Below, in pieces: positions 1-8,924 of a stretch of DNA of 9,545 nucleotides. A program made the position numbers and the translations under genes. This DNA is from Arthrobacter sp. (GTDB lineage: Bacteria; Actinomycetota; Actinomycetes; Actinomycetales; Micrococcaceae). The notes below the pieces were generated by a model. The model was not told where the DNA came from and searched no databases. It saw only the letters and a program-made list of their open reading frames with translations. Position 1 is the stretch's first letter. The number at the start of each line of letters is the position of its first letter. The DNA lies in contig JAGLBH010000054.1 of assembly GCA_018260285.1 (NCBI GenBank), positions 1 to 9,545 on the forward strand. Reading direction: 5' to 3'.

Positions 1-936
1 GGCGCGCTGGGGATGCACCCGAGCGGCTCGAACGCCGTCGTCCCCGTGGCGGATATGCCCCTCGCGGTGGACCGTCTCAGGGTTCCGGAGCTGTTCGACC
101 TCGACTTCACGGGGCTGGAGCGCGTGGAACTGGCAGCGGGCAGCCACGACGTGCTCGTGCTGCTCGTGCCTGAGGCCGCGCGACGGCAGACTCGCGGGCC
201 GCACGGGCGAGCCCGCCGTGCTCCGCGCCCGCCCCAGCGCCTGAGTGAGGCGCAGCTTCGCTCCCTGGCAGAGGAGGTCCATGAGATCCTCCGCGCGCGC
301 GTGGCCGCCTGGTGGCCGGTGACGGGGAGACTCCTGCCGCTCGTCGGCCCAGCCGAGCTGACGCAGGACGTGGACTTCGGCCCAGGGGCTTCACGGTCCT
401 TCCGCGTCTCAGGCGACGGATTCTGGCAGATCCACGAGGGGGCTCCCGAGGCGCTCTCTCGGGCCGTCATCTCACTTCTCGACGTGCAGGAGGGCGACCG
501 AGTGGCCGACCTCTACGCGGGCGCAGGACTGTTCACCGGAGCTCTCCTCGCCGCTGCGGGGAGCGCACGGGTGAGCATCGACTCGATCGAGGCGTACCCG
601 GTCACGAGCGACGACGCCGCGCGCGCCTTCCGGGCAGACCCGCGGGTGACGGTGGTCAATGCCAGAGTGGAGGACGCCCTGCCGGGGCGCTCCTACGACG
701 CCGTCGTCCTGGATCCCTCGCGATCCGGCGCGGGGGAGCGCGCCATCCAGGCGATCGCCGCCACGGGGGCTCGCACGGTGGTGTACGTCAGCTGCGATGC
801 GGGCTCGTTCGCCCGTGACGCGCGGCTGCTGGCCGACCGCGGCTACGCGCTCGACCGCCGGGAGCTCTTCGACATCTACCCCGACACTCATCATGTGGAG
901 ACGGTTGCCAGGTTCACCCGGGGAGTTCGCCGCTAG
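1..936 (+). CDS. TrmA/RumA-family RNA (uracil-5-)-methyltransferase, 5' partial
   Basis: SAM-dependent methyltransferase of the TrmA/RumA (RlmC/RlmD) superfamily, expected to form 5-methyluridine in rRNA or tRNA in the cytoplasm. The frame is open from base 1 (GALG precedes the Met at 13). The stretch SNAVVPVADMPLA is an internal family motif, so the Met at 13 is not the start; the true start, and any TRAM domain, lie upstream of the window. Visible motifs, numbered from that Met: FWQIHEGAPEAL, the SAM-binding loop VADLYAGAGLFTG, VVLDPSRSGAG (the DPPR-like motif), catalytic Cys261 in YVSCDAGSFARD and general-base Glu296 in HHVETVARF. All catalytic elements of the visible part are present. The family is known to attack uracil C6 with the Cys. 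Whether the target is 23S rRNA or tRNA cannot be told here. In many actinobacteria such a gene precedes acnA and dxs, as here. It ends TAG at 934-936. Confidence 0.9.
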   Translation, partial: GALGMHPSGSNAVVPVADMPLAVDRLRVPELFDLDFTGLERVELAAGSHDVLVLLVPEAARRQTRGPHGRARRAPRPPQRLSEAQLRSLAEEVHEILRARVAAWWPVTGRLLPLVGPAELTQDVDFGPGASRSFRVSGDGFWQIHEGAPEALSRAVISLLDVQEGDRVADLYAGAGLFTGALLAAAGSARVSIDSIEAYPVTSDDAARAFRADPRVTVVNARVEDALPGRSYDAVVLDPSRSGAGERAIQAIAATGARTVVYVSCDAGSFARDARLLADRGYALDRRELFDIYPDTHHVETVARFTRGVRR

Positions 937-989
937 GATGAAATGAGCGGCCTGCGCCTGATGGGCCCATCCCTTCTCGCCGAGGCGGA

Positions 990-1007
990 AGTTAGGATTC
1001 CCTAACT
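990..1007. promoter_or_regulatory. 18-bp inverted repeat upstream of acnA (candidate operator)
   Basis: AGTTAGG-ATTC-CCTAACT is a perfect 7-bp inverted repeat with a 4-nt spacer, 55 bp upstream of the acnA start. It overlaps the proposed -35 region. The arms resemble the TTAGG/CCTAA half-sites of DtxR/IdeR iron boxes, and aconitase is a common iron-regulated gene. However, the spacing between arms is shorter than in the canonical 19-bp box, so the regulator is not assigned. It is too short and too AT-rich to be a convincing terminator of the upstream gene. Confidence 0.5.
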
Positions 1008-1020
1008 GGCTCCTTAGCGT
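992..1020 (+). promoter_or_regulatory. Candidate acnA promoter
   Basis: A TAGCGT hexamer at 1015-1020 fits the actinobacterial TANNNT -10 pattern. It lies 17 bp downstream of a weak -35-like TTAGGA at 992-997. Transcription would begin near 1027, giving a leader of about 35 nt before the acnA ATG. The -35 match is poor (3 of 6), so this rests mainly on the -10, the spacing and the lack of another candidate in this short gap. Confidence 0.4.
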
Positions 1021-1062
1021 GTGCGGGACGAAAATGACGTAAGGCGAGAGGAGTCTACACAA

Positions 1063-3768
<2,706 letters not shown>

Positions 3769-3818
3769 GTCGGAGCGACACCGCTCAGCAGAGTGAGTCG
3801 GCCCTGAGCTGACTGGCT

Positions 3819-3860
3819 GAACCCGGTCTGGACCTTTGTCCAGGCCGGGTTCCTCTGTTT
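3819..3860 (+). terminator. Intrinsic terminator after acnA
   Basis: A 14-bp GC-rich stem (left arm 3819-3832, right arm 3839-3852) has one U-G wobble, a 6-nt loop CCTTTG, and a pyrimidine-rich tail CTCTGTTT. It lies 51 bp after the acnA stop on the same strand. It separates acnA from the dxs unit, implying that dxs has its own promoter between here and 4021. Confidence 0.85.
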
Positions 3861-4020
3861 CCGGGCGCTGACCCTCGCCCAGATGATCCCGGTGCACACA
3901 GGCAGAGTTGCCGGGGAATATGCCCGCCTGCACGCTCAATGCCTCCCTCTCCACAGGATGAGGACTAAACTTGTTCGGGTGCGGAGCAACTCGCCCGCGA
4001 GATGGAGGTAATGAGGACAG
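3861..4020 (+). promoter_or_regulatory. dxs leader with candidate -10 and strong Shine-Dalgarno
   Basis: After the acnA terminator, this leader must hold the dxs promoter. A TAAACT (3966-3971) fits the TANNNT -10 pattern, but I find no convincing -35 at 16-18 bp, so the promoter is tentative. GGAGGT at 4004-4009 is a strong Shine-Dalgarno, 11 nt from ATG 4021. An out-of-frame ATG at 4011 sits between them, and a second GAGGA at 4013-4017 is too close to 4021 to be ideal. I see no riboswitch-like structure. Confidence 0.4.
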
Positions 4021-4983
4021 ATGTCGATCTTGGACAGAGTTGGGGATCCCTCCGATCTGCGGCGCATGACACCGGAGGACCTGAAGACCCTGGCGGACGA
4101 GATCCGCTCCTTCCTCATCACGAACGTCTCCCAGACGGGCGGCCACCTGGGGCCGAACCTCGGCGTCGTCGAGCTGACGATGGCCATTCACAAGGTCTTC
4201 CGCTCGCCTGAGGACTCCATCGTCTTCGACACCGGGCATCAGTCCTACGTGCACAAGCTCCTCACGGGTCGCACAGACTTCTCCACGCTTCGGCAGGAGG
4301 GCGGGCTCTCCGGCTACCCTGAGCGGGCCGAGTCGCCGCACGACATCGTGGAGTCCTCCCACGCCTCCAGCTCGCTCTCCTGGGCGGACGGCATCTCCCG
4401 AGCCCGCGTGCTCACGGGGCAGGGGGACAGGTACGTCGTCGCTGTCGTGGGCGACGGCGCTCTGACCGGCGGCATGGCCTGGGAGGCCCTCAATAACATC
4501 GCCGCGGACAAAGACCGCCGCGTGGTCATCGTGGTCAACGACAACGGACGCTCATACGCCCCGACCATCGGCGGCCTGGCCAAGTACCTCGCCTCATTCC
4601 GCCCGGCGATCGACTCCGTCCGGACGAACAGCAACTACGAGGAGGCGCTGGACCGCCTCAAGGGGCGTCTTCAGAACTCCGGCGGCCCGGGCAAGGCCGT
4701 CTACAAGAGCCTTCACGCGGCCAAGAAGGGCGTCAAGGACTTCTGGGCTCCCCAGGGACTCTTCGAGGATCTGGGCCTGAAGTACATCGGCCCTGTGGAC
4801 GGGCACAGCCTGCAGGACCTCGAGCGGGCGCTCGTCCAGGCTCGGGATTACAAAGGGCCGGTGATCGTCCACGCGATGACCGAGAAGGGCCACGGGTACG
4901 CTCCCGCTCGCGCCCATGAGGACGATCAGTTCCATGCCGTCGGTCTTCGCCGACGAGATCGCGGACATCTCCGACGAGCGTGA
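4021..4983 (+). CDS. dxs: DXS N-terminal (TPP-binding) fragment
   Basis: This is the 320-aa product of the first frame of the broken dxs. It begins [20 protein letters not shown], like actinobacterial DXS, at ATG 4021 behind GGAGGT. Visible motifs: [14 protein letters not shown] with H42, [11 protein letters not shown] with H73 (the two active-site histidines of domain I), the TPP/Mg motif [16 protein letters not shown] (144-159) with [13 protein letters not shown] (173-185), and YIGPVDGH near the end. Residues 1-308 are homologous; the last 12 ([12 protein letters not shown]) are out-of-frame tail. Alone it lacks the pyrimidine-binding domain with the catalytic Glu that activates TPP, so it should be inactive unless it pairs with the downstream fragment. 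Confidence 0.5.
   Translation: MSILDRVGDPSDLRRMTPEDLKTLADEIRSFLITNVSQTGGHLGPNLGVVELTMAIHKVFRSPEDSIVFDTGHQSYVHKLLTGRTDFSTLRQEGGLSGYPERAESPHDIVESSHASSSLSWADGISRARVLTGQGDRYVVAVVGDGALTGGMAWEALNNIAADKDRRVVIVVNDNGRSYAPTIGGLAKYLASFRPAIDSVRTNSNYEEALDRLKGRLQNSGGPGKAVYKSLHAAKKGVKDFWAPQGLFEDLGLKYIGPVDGHSLQDLERALVQARDYKGPVIVHAMTEKGHGYAPARAHEDDQFHAVGLRRRDRGHLRRA
4918..4922 (+). promoter_or_regulatory. Possible internal ribosome-binding site in dxs
   Basis: GAGGA sits 11 nt before ATG 4934, the most natural start for the second dxs frame. It also codes in frame 1, so its presence may be chance. It matters only if the two DXS halves are made separately. Confidence 0.25.
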
Positions 4984-5962
4984 GGACGTCGTCGGCATCA
5001 CCGGCGCCATGCTCATCCCCGTCGGCCTGCACAAGATGAAGGCGCGCCACCCTGAGCGGGTGTTCGACGTCGGCATCGCAGAGCAGCACGCGGTGACCAG
5101 CGCTGCGGGAATGGCCTACGCGGGGCTGCATCCCGTCGTCGCCGTCTACGCGACCTTCCTCAACCGCGCCTTCGACCAGCTCCTCATGGACGTGGCTCTC
5201 CACAAGGCCGGTGTGACCGTGGTGCTGGACCGCGCCGGCGTGACGGGCCCCGACGGCCCGAGCCACCACGGCATGTGGGACATGGCCATTCTGCAGGTCA
5301 TCCCCGGCCTCCACCTCGCTGCGCCCCGCGACGCAGACACGCTCCGCGAGGAGCTCCGCGAGGCTGTCGCGATCTCGGATGCCCCGTCTGTGGTTCGCTT
5401 CTCCAAGGGCAGCGTCGGCGAGCCTGTCCGGGCTGTTGAGAGGCTGTCCGACGGCGTCGACATCCTGGGCCGCTTCGGCGAGGGCGCCAGCCTGGAGGAC
5501 GGCGATCGCGTCCACCAGCGGGACGTCCTCCTCGTGAGCGTGGGCGCCATGAGCGAGATGGCCCTTGACATCGCCGCTCGACTGGACGCCCACGGCATCA
5601 CCTCCACGGTCGTGGACCCCCGCTGGGTGCTTCCCGTGCCGCGCAGCGTCATCGATCTCTCGGCAGAGCACCGCATCGTCGTCTCGATCGAGGACGGCGT
5701 CCGCGCAGGAGGCGTGGGCTCTCGGATCCGCCAGGAGATGCGCGCGGCCGGCGTGGACACGGCTCTCTCCGAGGTCGGTCTGCCCGCAGAGTTCCTCAAG
5801 CACGGCACGCGGGACCAGGTCCTCGAGCGCGTCGGCCTCACGGCGCGGAAGGTCACCCAGGACATCGTGGCCCAGGTGCTCGGCATCAAGGTCCCGTTCG
5901 CCCGAGGGGCGGGGGCGTCGACTGAGGTCAGCGACCACACGGGAAGCCTGCCCCGACTGTGA
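4934..5962 (+). CDS. dxs: DXS C-terminal (pyrimidine-binding and transketolase C) fragment
   Basis: Second frame of the broken dxs, 342 aa from ATG 4934 ([12 protein letters not shown]) or 348 aa from ATG 4916. ATG 4934 has GAGGA at 4918-4922 eleven bases upstream, so internal initiation is conceivable; the frame overlaps the upstream fragment by 50 nt. It holds the domain II signatures [20 protein letters not shown] (with the TPP-activating Glu), [36 protein letters not shown] and LAAPRD, then domain III with [10 protein letters not shown] and [13 protein letters not shown]. No key residue is visibly missing. Its TGA is shared with the GTG start of the next gene. It is real as homology; whether it is translated as a separate protein is unknown. 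Confidence 0.5.
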   Translation: MPSVFADEIADISDEREDVVGITGAMLIPVGLHKMKARHPERVFDVGIAEQHAVTSAAGMAYAGLHPVVAVYATFLNRAFDQLLMDVALHKAGVTVVLDRAGVTGPDGPSHHGMWDMAILQVIPGLHLAAPRDADTLREELREAVAISDAPSVVRFSKGSVGEPVRAVERLSDGVDILGRFGEGASLEDGDRVHQRDVLLVSVGAMSEMALDIAARLDAHGITSTVVDPRWVLPVPRSVIDLSAEHRIVVSIEDGVRAGGVGSRIRQEMRAAGVDTALSEVGLPAEFLKHGTRDQVLERVGLTARKVTQDIVAQVLGIKVPFARGAGASTEVSDHTGSLPRL

Positions 5963-6636
5963 AGCACTCGGAGCACGGCCCGGACGGGCCGAGGGGCGCG
6001 GACGCACTCGCGAGGCACGATCTCTCTGAGCTTGCAGCCGCCCAGCCCGGCACGTGGGTCGTGTCCCGAGTGTGGAAGTACAACGGCCAGGCGCACTACA
6101 CTGTGCCGGGCACCCTCCTCGGCTCGGACGAGCACGGGTTCTGGGTCTGGCAGCCCGCGGGCTCCTTCGTCTCGCGGCCGGGGGCGGCCTTCTTCGCGGC
6201 ACGGGCATGCCTCATGCTGGTGCCCCATGAGGGAGACTGGATCGCGTCCTTCCACCCGCGCGTCGGCGAGGACGCCCCCGACTGGTTCATCTACGTGGAC
6301 GTCTCCATGATGATCGTGGCGTCCCCGCTGAGCATCCCCCTGAGCACGCCGGGCCTCATGGGGCGCGGCGTCGAGGTGGACAGCTTCGACATGGACCTCG
6401 ACGTCGTCCGCTCGCACCGCCGCGGCGTCTTCATCGACGACGAGGACGAGTTCCTCCTTCACCAGCGGCTCTTCGCCTACCCGGCCGAGGTCGTCGCCCG
6501 GATGCGCGCATCCGCCGATGCCCTGGCCGAGCGCCTCCGCGCCGCCGAGCCCCCTTTCGACCACCCGTCAGAGACCGTGGACGCCTGGTGGCGCACGGCC
6601 CAGAACTTTCCCTCCCCAACAATGGAGTCATCATGA
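5959..6636 (+). CDS. DUF402 domain protein (possible nucleotide phosphatase)
   Basis: A 225-aa protein of the DUF402 family. Characterised members (FomD, staphylococcal Ntdp, a Streptomyces homologue) hydrolyse nucleoside di-/triphosphates or cytidylyl phosphonates with divalent metal; the substrate here is unknown. The diagnostic block is residues 111-169: IYVDVS, then VEVDSFDMDLDVVRSHRRG (138-156), then FIDDEDEFLLHQ (158-169). The N-terminal beta-barrel part reads WVVSRVWKYNGQAHYTVPG and FWVWQPAGSF. No signal peptide or membrane segment. GTG 5959 is chosen because it overlaps the dxs TGA (GTGA), giving translational coupling; a GTG at 6061 (VSRVWKY) is the only attractive alternative and would remove 34 poorly conserved residues. 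DUF402 genes in actinobacteria are varied in context, so placement after dxs does not prove a MEP-pathway role. Confidence 0.85.
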   Translation: MKHSEHGPDGPRGADALARHDLSELAAAQPGTWVVSRVWKYNGQAHYTVPGTLLGSDEHGFWVWQPAGSFVSRPGAAFFAARACLMLVPHEGDWIASFHPRVGEDAPDWFIYVDVSMMIVASPLSIPLSTPGLMGRGVEVDSFDMDLDVVRSHRRGVFIDDEDEFLLHQRLFAYPAEVVARMRASADALAERLRAAEPPFDHPSETVDAWWRTAQNFPSPTMESS

Positions 6637-7202
6637 CAATTGCCCGCCTGTACAAAATGGACGTCACCCCCGAGCCGCTCTTCCGCGAGGCGTGGATCGC
6701 CGCGGACGAGGAGAGGGACGACGCCGAGGCGCAGTTCGTCGTCAACCGCGGCAAGCTGGGGCACGAGTCTACGATGGACGCGGTTCAGGACGTGACCGTG
6801 GAGAAGGCCAAGTCCCTCATGGCCGCCTTCCTCGAGCAGTGCGCCGAGGACGGCTTCAGGGAGATTCCCCTCGAGGAACAGCCGACGCTCATCGTCCAGT
6901 ACGCGCTCAAGACCCGCGAGGGCACGGAGCGCGACAACTACTTCGAGAAGAAGACCCGCGAGGTCCTCACGCAGCACTTCGCCTGGCGCGGCCTCGGCGA
7001 GGTCATCGAGAGCGAGCGGGGCGACTTCCGCCTCAACCACATCCTCAAGGTGCCAGACGCCAAGCGGGCCATCAAGGGCGCTCTCGTCGCCTTGCGCCCG
7101 TACGAGCCGACCAAGATGACCCTCGCCATCGCCGAGCCCGGCAGCGACGAGTTCAAGGCCAAGCACCCCGCCGGCGCCACGTTCTCCCGCTACGGGCGGT
7201 AG
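6633..7202 (+). CDS. Hypothetical protein, 189 aa, cytoplasmic
   Basis: I do not recognise this family. ATG 6633 overlaps the DUF402 stop (ATGA) and has GGAG at 6624-6627, five bases upstream. An in-frame ATG at 6588 lies deep inside the DUF402 gene and is less likely. The protein begins MTIARLYKMDVTPEPLFREA. It has no signal peptide, transmembrane segment, cysteine pair or recognisable nucleotide-binding motif. It is rich in charged residues with one Cys (C70). Distinctive segments are QFVVNRGKLGHES (34-46), PTLIVQYALKTREGTERDNY (84-103), FAWRGLGEVIESERGDFRLN (116-135) and LVALRPYEPTKMTLAIAEPG (151-170), which suggest an alpha/beta fold. Third-position GC matches the neighbours, so it is a real native gene. 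Coupling to DUF402 and the reductase suggests co-expression. Confidence 0.8.
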   Translation: MTIARLYKMDVTPEPLFREAWIAADEERDDAEAQFVVNRGKLGHESTMDAVQDVTVEKAKSLMAAFLEQCAEDGFREIPLEEQPTLIVQYALKTREGTERDNYFEKKTREVLTQHFAWRGLGEVIESERGDFRLNHILKVPDAKRAIKGALVALRPYEPTKMTLAIAEPGSDEFKAKHPAGATFSRYGR

Positions 7203-7204
7203 TC

Positions 7205-8179
7205 ATGGAGTACCGTCGCTTGGGCCGCTCGGGCCTCGTCGTCTCGGAGGTCGGCCTGGGGTGCAACAACCTGGGGCGCCCGAACACCGCGACCTTCACC
7301 CAGGAGGGCGCGGACGCTGTCGTCCGCGCCGCGCTCGACGCCGGGGTGACCCTCTTCGACACGGCGGACATCTACGGGGCTGAACCGGGCCTGAGCGAGA
7401 TCCGCCTGGGGCAGGCTTTGGGTGCACGGCGCGCGGACGTCGTCGTCGCCACGAAGTTCGGCCTGGACATGGCGGGGGCGAACGGGCCGGATCACGGCGC
7501 GCGAGGGTCCCGCCGGTACATCATGCGGGCCGTCGAGGCCTCCCTGGAGCGGCTCGGCACGGACTACATCGACCTGTACCAGTACCATTCGCCGGACCCC
7601 CTGACGCCGATTGAGGAGACGCTGGCCGCCCTGAGCGACCTCGTCGAGCAGGGCAAGGTGCGGTATATCGGGCACTCCAATCAGGCGGGGTGGCAGATCG
7701 CCCAGTCGGAGTTCATTGCGCGGGAGCTGGGGCGCGAGCGGTTCGTCAGCGCGCAGAACCATTACAATCTCCTCGACCGGCGGGCCGAGCTTGAGGTGCT
7801 CCCGGCGTCGCAGGCCTTCGGGCTGGGCGTGCTTCCGTACTTTCCGCTGGCCCACGGGCTGCTCACGGGCAAATACGCGGGAGGCCGTGCCCCGGAGGGC
7901 TCGCGCCTGACGCACAACCGCACCCATCTTCTCCAGGAGACGGACTTCGACGCGCTGGAGCAGCTGGAGGCCTTCGCCGCGCAGCGGGATCTTTCCCTCG
8001 TGGAGCTGGCCTTCTCGTGGCTGCTCACGCAGGAGCCCGTTGCCAGCGTCATCGCGGGCGCCACCCAGCCCGAGCAGATCCGCGCCAATGCCGCAGCCGC
8101 CGTCTGGTCACCCACGGAGGCCGAGCTGGCTGAGATCGACGAGATCTTCCCGGCGCCTCCGCCCGTCGCCCTCTTCTAG
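7205..8179 (+). CDS. Aldo/keto reductase
   Basis: A 324-aa NADPH-dependent oxidoreductase of the AKR superfamily, predicted to reduce aldehydes or ketones in the cytoplasm; the substrate is not predictable. The (beta/alpha)8 catalytic tetrad is complete: D52 and Y57 in FDTADIYGAE, K84 in VVATKFG and H128 in DLYQYHSPDP. Other family signatures are MEYRRLGRSGLVVSEVGLGC at the N-terminus, GKVRYIGHSN in the middle, LPYFPLAHGLLTGKY, and the coenzyme-phosphate-binding end VASVIAGATQPEQIRANAAA. Sequence style is closest to the non-channel, IolS/AKR11-like bacterial group. ATG 7205 follows the previous stop by 2 nt with only a poor Shine-Dalgarno (GGGCGG), so translation probably depends on coupling. 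It is the last gene of the dxs unit; the frame extends upstream without a stop but only as a shadow of the preceding gene. Confidence 0.93.
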   Translation: MEYRRLGRSGLVVSEVGLGCNNLGRPNTATFTQEGADAVVRAALDAGVTLFDTADIYGAEPGLSEIRLGQALGARRADVVVATKFGLDMAGANGPDHGARGSRRYIMRAVEASLERLGTDYIDLYQYHSPDPLTPIEETLAALSDLVEQGKVRYIGHSNQAGWQIAQSEFIARELGRERFVSAQNHYNLLDRRAELEVLPASQAFGLGVLPYFPLAHGLLTGKYAGGRAPEGSRLTHNRTHLLQETDFDALEQLEAFAAQRDLSLVELAFSWLLTQEPVASVIAGATQPEQIRANAAAAVWSPTEAELAEIDEIFPAPPPVALF

Positions 8180-8180
8180 A

Positions 8181-8228
8181 TCAATACTCTGGTGTTGATT
8201 CTGTCATTTCAACACTCTGGCATTGATT
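8181..8228. repeat. Two tandem 20-bp partly palindromic elements before the satD-like gene
   Basis: TCAATACTCTGGTGTTGATT (8181-8200) and TCAACACTCTGGCATTGATT (8209-8228) agree at 17 of 20 positions, start to start 28 bp. Copy 1 is an inverted repeat, TCAATAC-TCTG-GTGTTGA, with one imperfect pair; copy 2 keeps the TCAA/TTGA ends. They fall between the reductase stop and the satD-like start in a locally AT-rich patch, the usual place for an operator. The second copy is followed by TTTTT, so a terminator role for the upstream unit was considered, but the stems are short and AU-rich. I favour paired binding sites for a dimeric regulator of the downstream pair. Confidence 0.6.
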
Positions 8229-8257
8229 TTTCGACGGCTCGGTGGTGGACTGGTCTC

Positions 8258-8899
8258 ATGTTCGTCCTGACGATCGACCAGCGAGACAGCACGCACTCGG
8301 AGGATCGTGTCCCCGGGCTTCTCTCCGCCCTCGCCGAGATTCCCTCTGCGCTGCCTGCCGAGAGAACGGCGGGGGACGAGCTCCAGGTCCTCTACGACTC
8401 GGCCGACGCCGCGCTCATCGCCGTCCAGACGGTTCTGCGCACCGGCTGGTTCGCCGTCGGCCTCGGGGTCGGGCAGGTTGAGCGACCCCTGCCTCAGTCC
8501 ACCCGATCGGCTCGCGGGCCTGCGTACCTCGCAGCCCGGGAGGCTGTTGACCGGGCCAAGCGCCGTCCAGCGGCTCCCTGCGCGCTCGTGCTCGCCTCTG
8601 CCGGGGGCAAGGACGACGGCGACGGCACGGACGACGGCGGCGGCCCGGAGGGTGCAGCGGCTCCTGACCTCGATGCGCTGCTCTGGCCCTGGGCGCTCAT
8701 GATCGCGAAGCGGACGGAGAAGCAGTGGGAGGCGCTGGACGTCGTCGCGCGGCATTCGACGCAGAGGGAGGCCGCAGCGTCACTCGGCAAGAGCGGCCAG
8801 GCGCTCTCCCGCCTTCTTCAGGCGGCCTATGCCGAGGAGGCCGAAGCGTGTCGCCTTAGCCTGTCCGACCTTCTTGGCAGAGTGGATCCCGACAGCTGA
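8258..8899 (+). CDS. SatD-like protein with C-terminal helix-turn-helix
   Basis: A 213-aa protein. Residues 1-101 resemble the SatD family (named from the streptococcal acid-tolerance sat locus): FVLTIDQRDS with D7, a helix, then ERTAGDELQVLYDSADAA with G39-D40-E41, AVGLGVGQVE, and RGPAYLAAREAVDRAKR. The order matches the palm of class III nucleotidyl cyclases (D-x-x-x-S/T, GD-x-x-x-x-x-F/Y, G-x-A-x-x-x-AAR), so I infer a cyclase-like fold, probably degenerate. Residues 117-137 are a low-complexity Gly/Asp linker. Residues 150-205 form a likely DNA-binding helix-turn-helix (KQWEALDVVARHSTQREAAA, then LGKSGQALSRLLQAA). No membrane segment. ATG 8258 is preferred because the family motif begins there; an earlier in-frame GTG at 8192 would run through the upstream repeats. 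The Shine-Dalgarno is weak (GGTGG about 10 nt upstream). Likely co-transcribed with the membrane protein 25 nt downstream. Confidence 0.75.
   Translation: MFVLTIDQRDSTHSEDRVPGLLSALAEIPSALPAERTAGDELQVLYDSADAALIAVQTVLRTGWFAVGLGVGQVERPLPQSTRSARGPAYLAAREAVDRAKRRPAAPCALVLASAGGKDDGDGTDDGGGPEGAAAPDLDALLWPWALMIAKRTEKQWEALDVVARHSTQREAAASLGKSGQALSRLLQAAYAEEAEACRLSLSDLLGRVDPDS
8612..8645 (+). repeat. Imperfect GACGGC tandem repeat inside the satD-like gene
   Basis: About five imperfect GACGGC/GACGAC units encode the DDGDGTDDGGG linker between the cyclase-like and DNA-binding parts. Such tracts can change length by slippage; whole six-base unit changes would keep the frame and only alter linker length. 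Confidence 0.6.
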
Positions 8900-8924
8900 A
8901 CGTTCTCGACCTCAAGGAGTGACT

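Larger units (their letters stand above)
4021..5962 (+). pseudogene. dxs: 1-deoxy-D-xylulose-5-phosphate synthase, frame disrupted at the domain I/II linker
   Basis: DXS condenses pyruvate and glyceraldehyde 3-phosphate with thiamine diphosphate (TPP), the first step of the MEP isoprenoid pathway. Homology runs through the whole interval but in two frames. Frame 1 carries the TPP domain up to DDQFHAVG (ending 4944). Frame 2 resumes at [10 protein letters not shown] (from 4940) and continues to the C-terminus. Together they give about 648 residues, normal for actinobacterial DXS except that the linker usually between HAVG and WTSVFADE (an IDPxTG-type segment of roughly 15-20 residues) is absent. 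Frame 1 therefore reads [12 protein letters not shown] and stops at 4981-4983. The pattern suggests an out-of-frame deletion of 3k+2 bases joined at GTCGGT. All visible catalytic motifs on both sides are intact, implying a recent event, an assembly error or a functional split. It leads a four-gene unit. Confidence 0.85.

Noticed and set aside
929..951. GCCGCT...AGCGGC hairpin over the methyltransferase stop codon
   Set aside because: Only 6 bp with an 11-nt loop and no U-tract; too weak to call a terminator.
960..971. GATGGGCCCATC, a perfect 12-bp palindrome
   Set aside because: Short GC palindromes are expected by chance in this composition; it has no promoter geometry of its own and cannot form a usable loop.
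1021..1062. GTG 1021 as an upstream start for acnA
   Set aside because: No Shine-Dalgarno, it abuts the proposed -10, and family similarity starts at the ATG at 1063.
4939..4948. Programmed ribosomal frameshift joining the two dxs frames
   Set aside because: A +1 step after the Gly codon could join HAVG to FADEI, but there is no slippery heptamer, rare-codon pause or adjacent stop, and the linker residues would still be missing.
4733..6564. Long minus-strand frames opposite dxs and DUF402
   Set aside because: Shadow frames with Arg/Ala/His-rich composition and no homology motifs; the plus strand has clear DXS and DUF402 motifs throughout.
6518..7204. Upstream extension of the aldo/keto reductase frame
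   Set aside because: The frame is open but runs antagonistically through the DUF402 end and the 189-aa gene, with Arg/Pro-rich nonsense composition; the reductase fold begins at 7205.
8181..8228. CRISPR-like or mobile-element end repeats
   Set aside because: Only two copies with an 8-bp gap, no spacers, no transposase and no target-site duplication seen.
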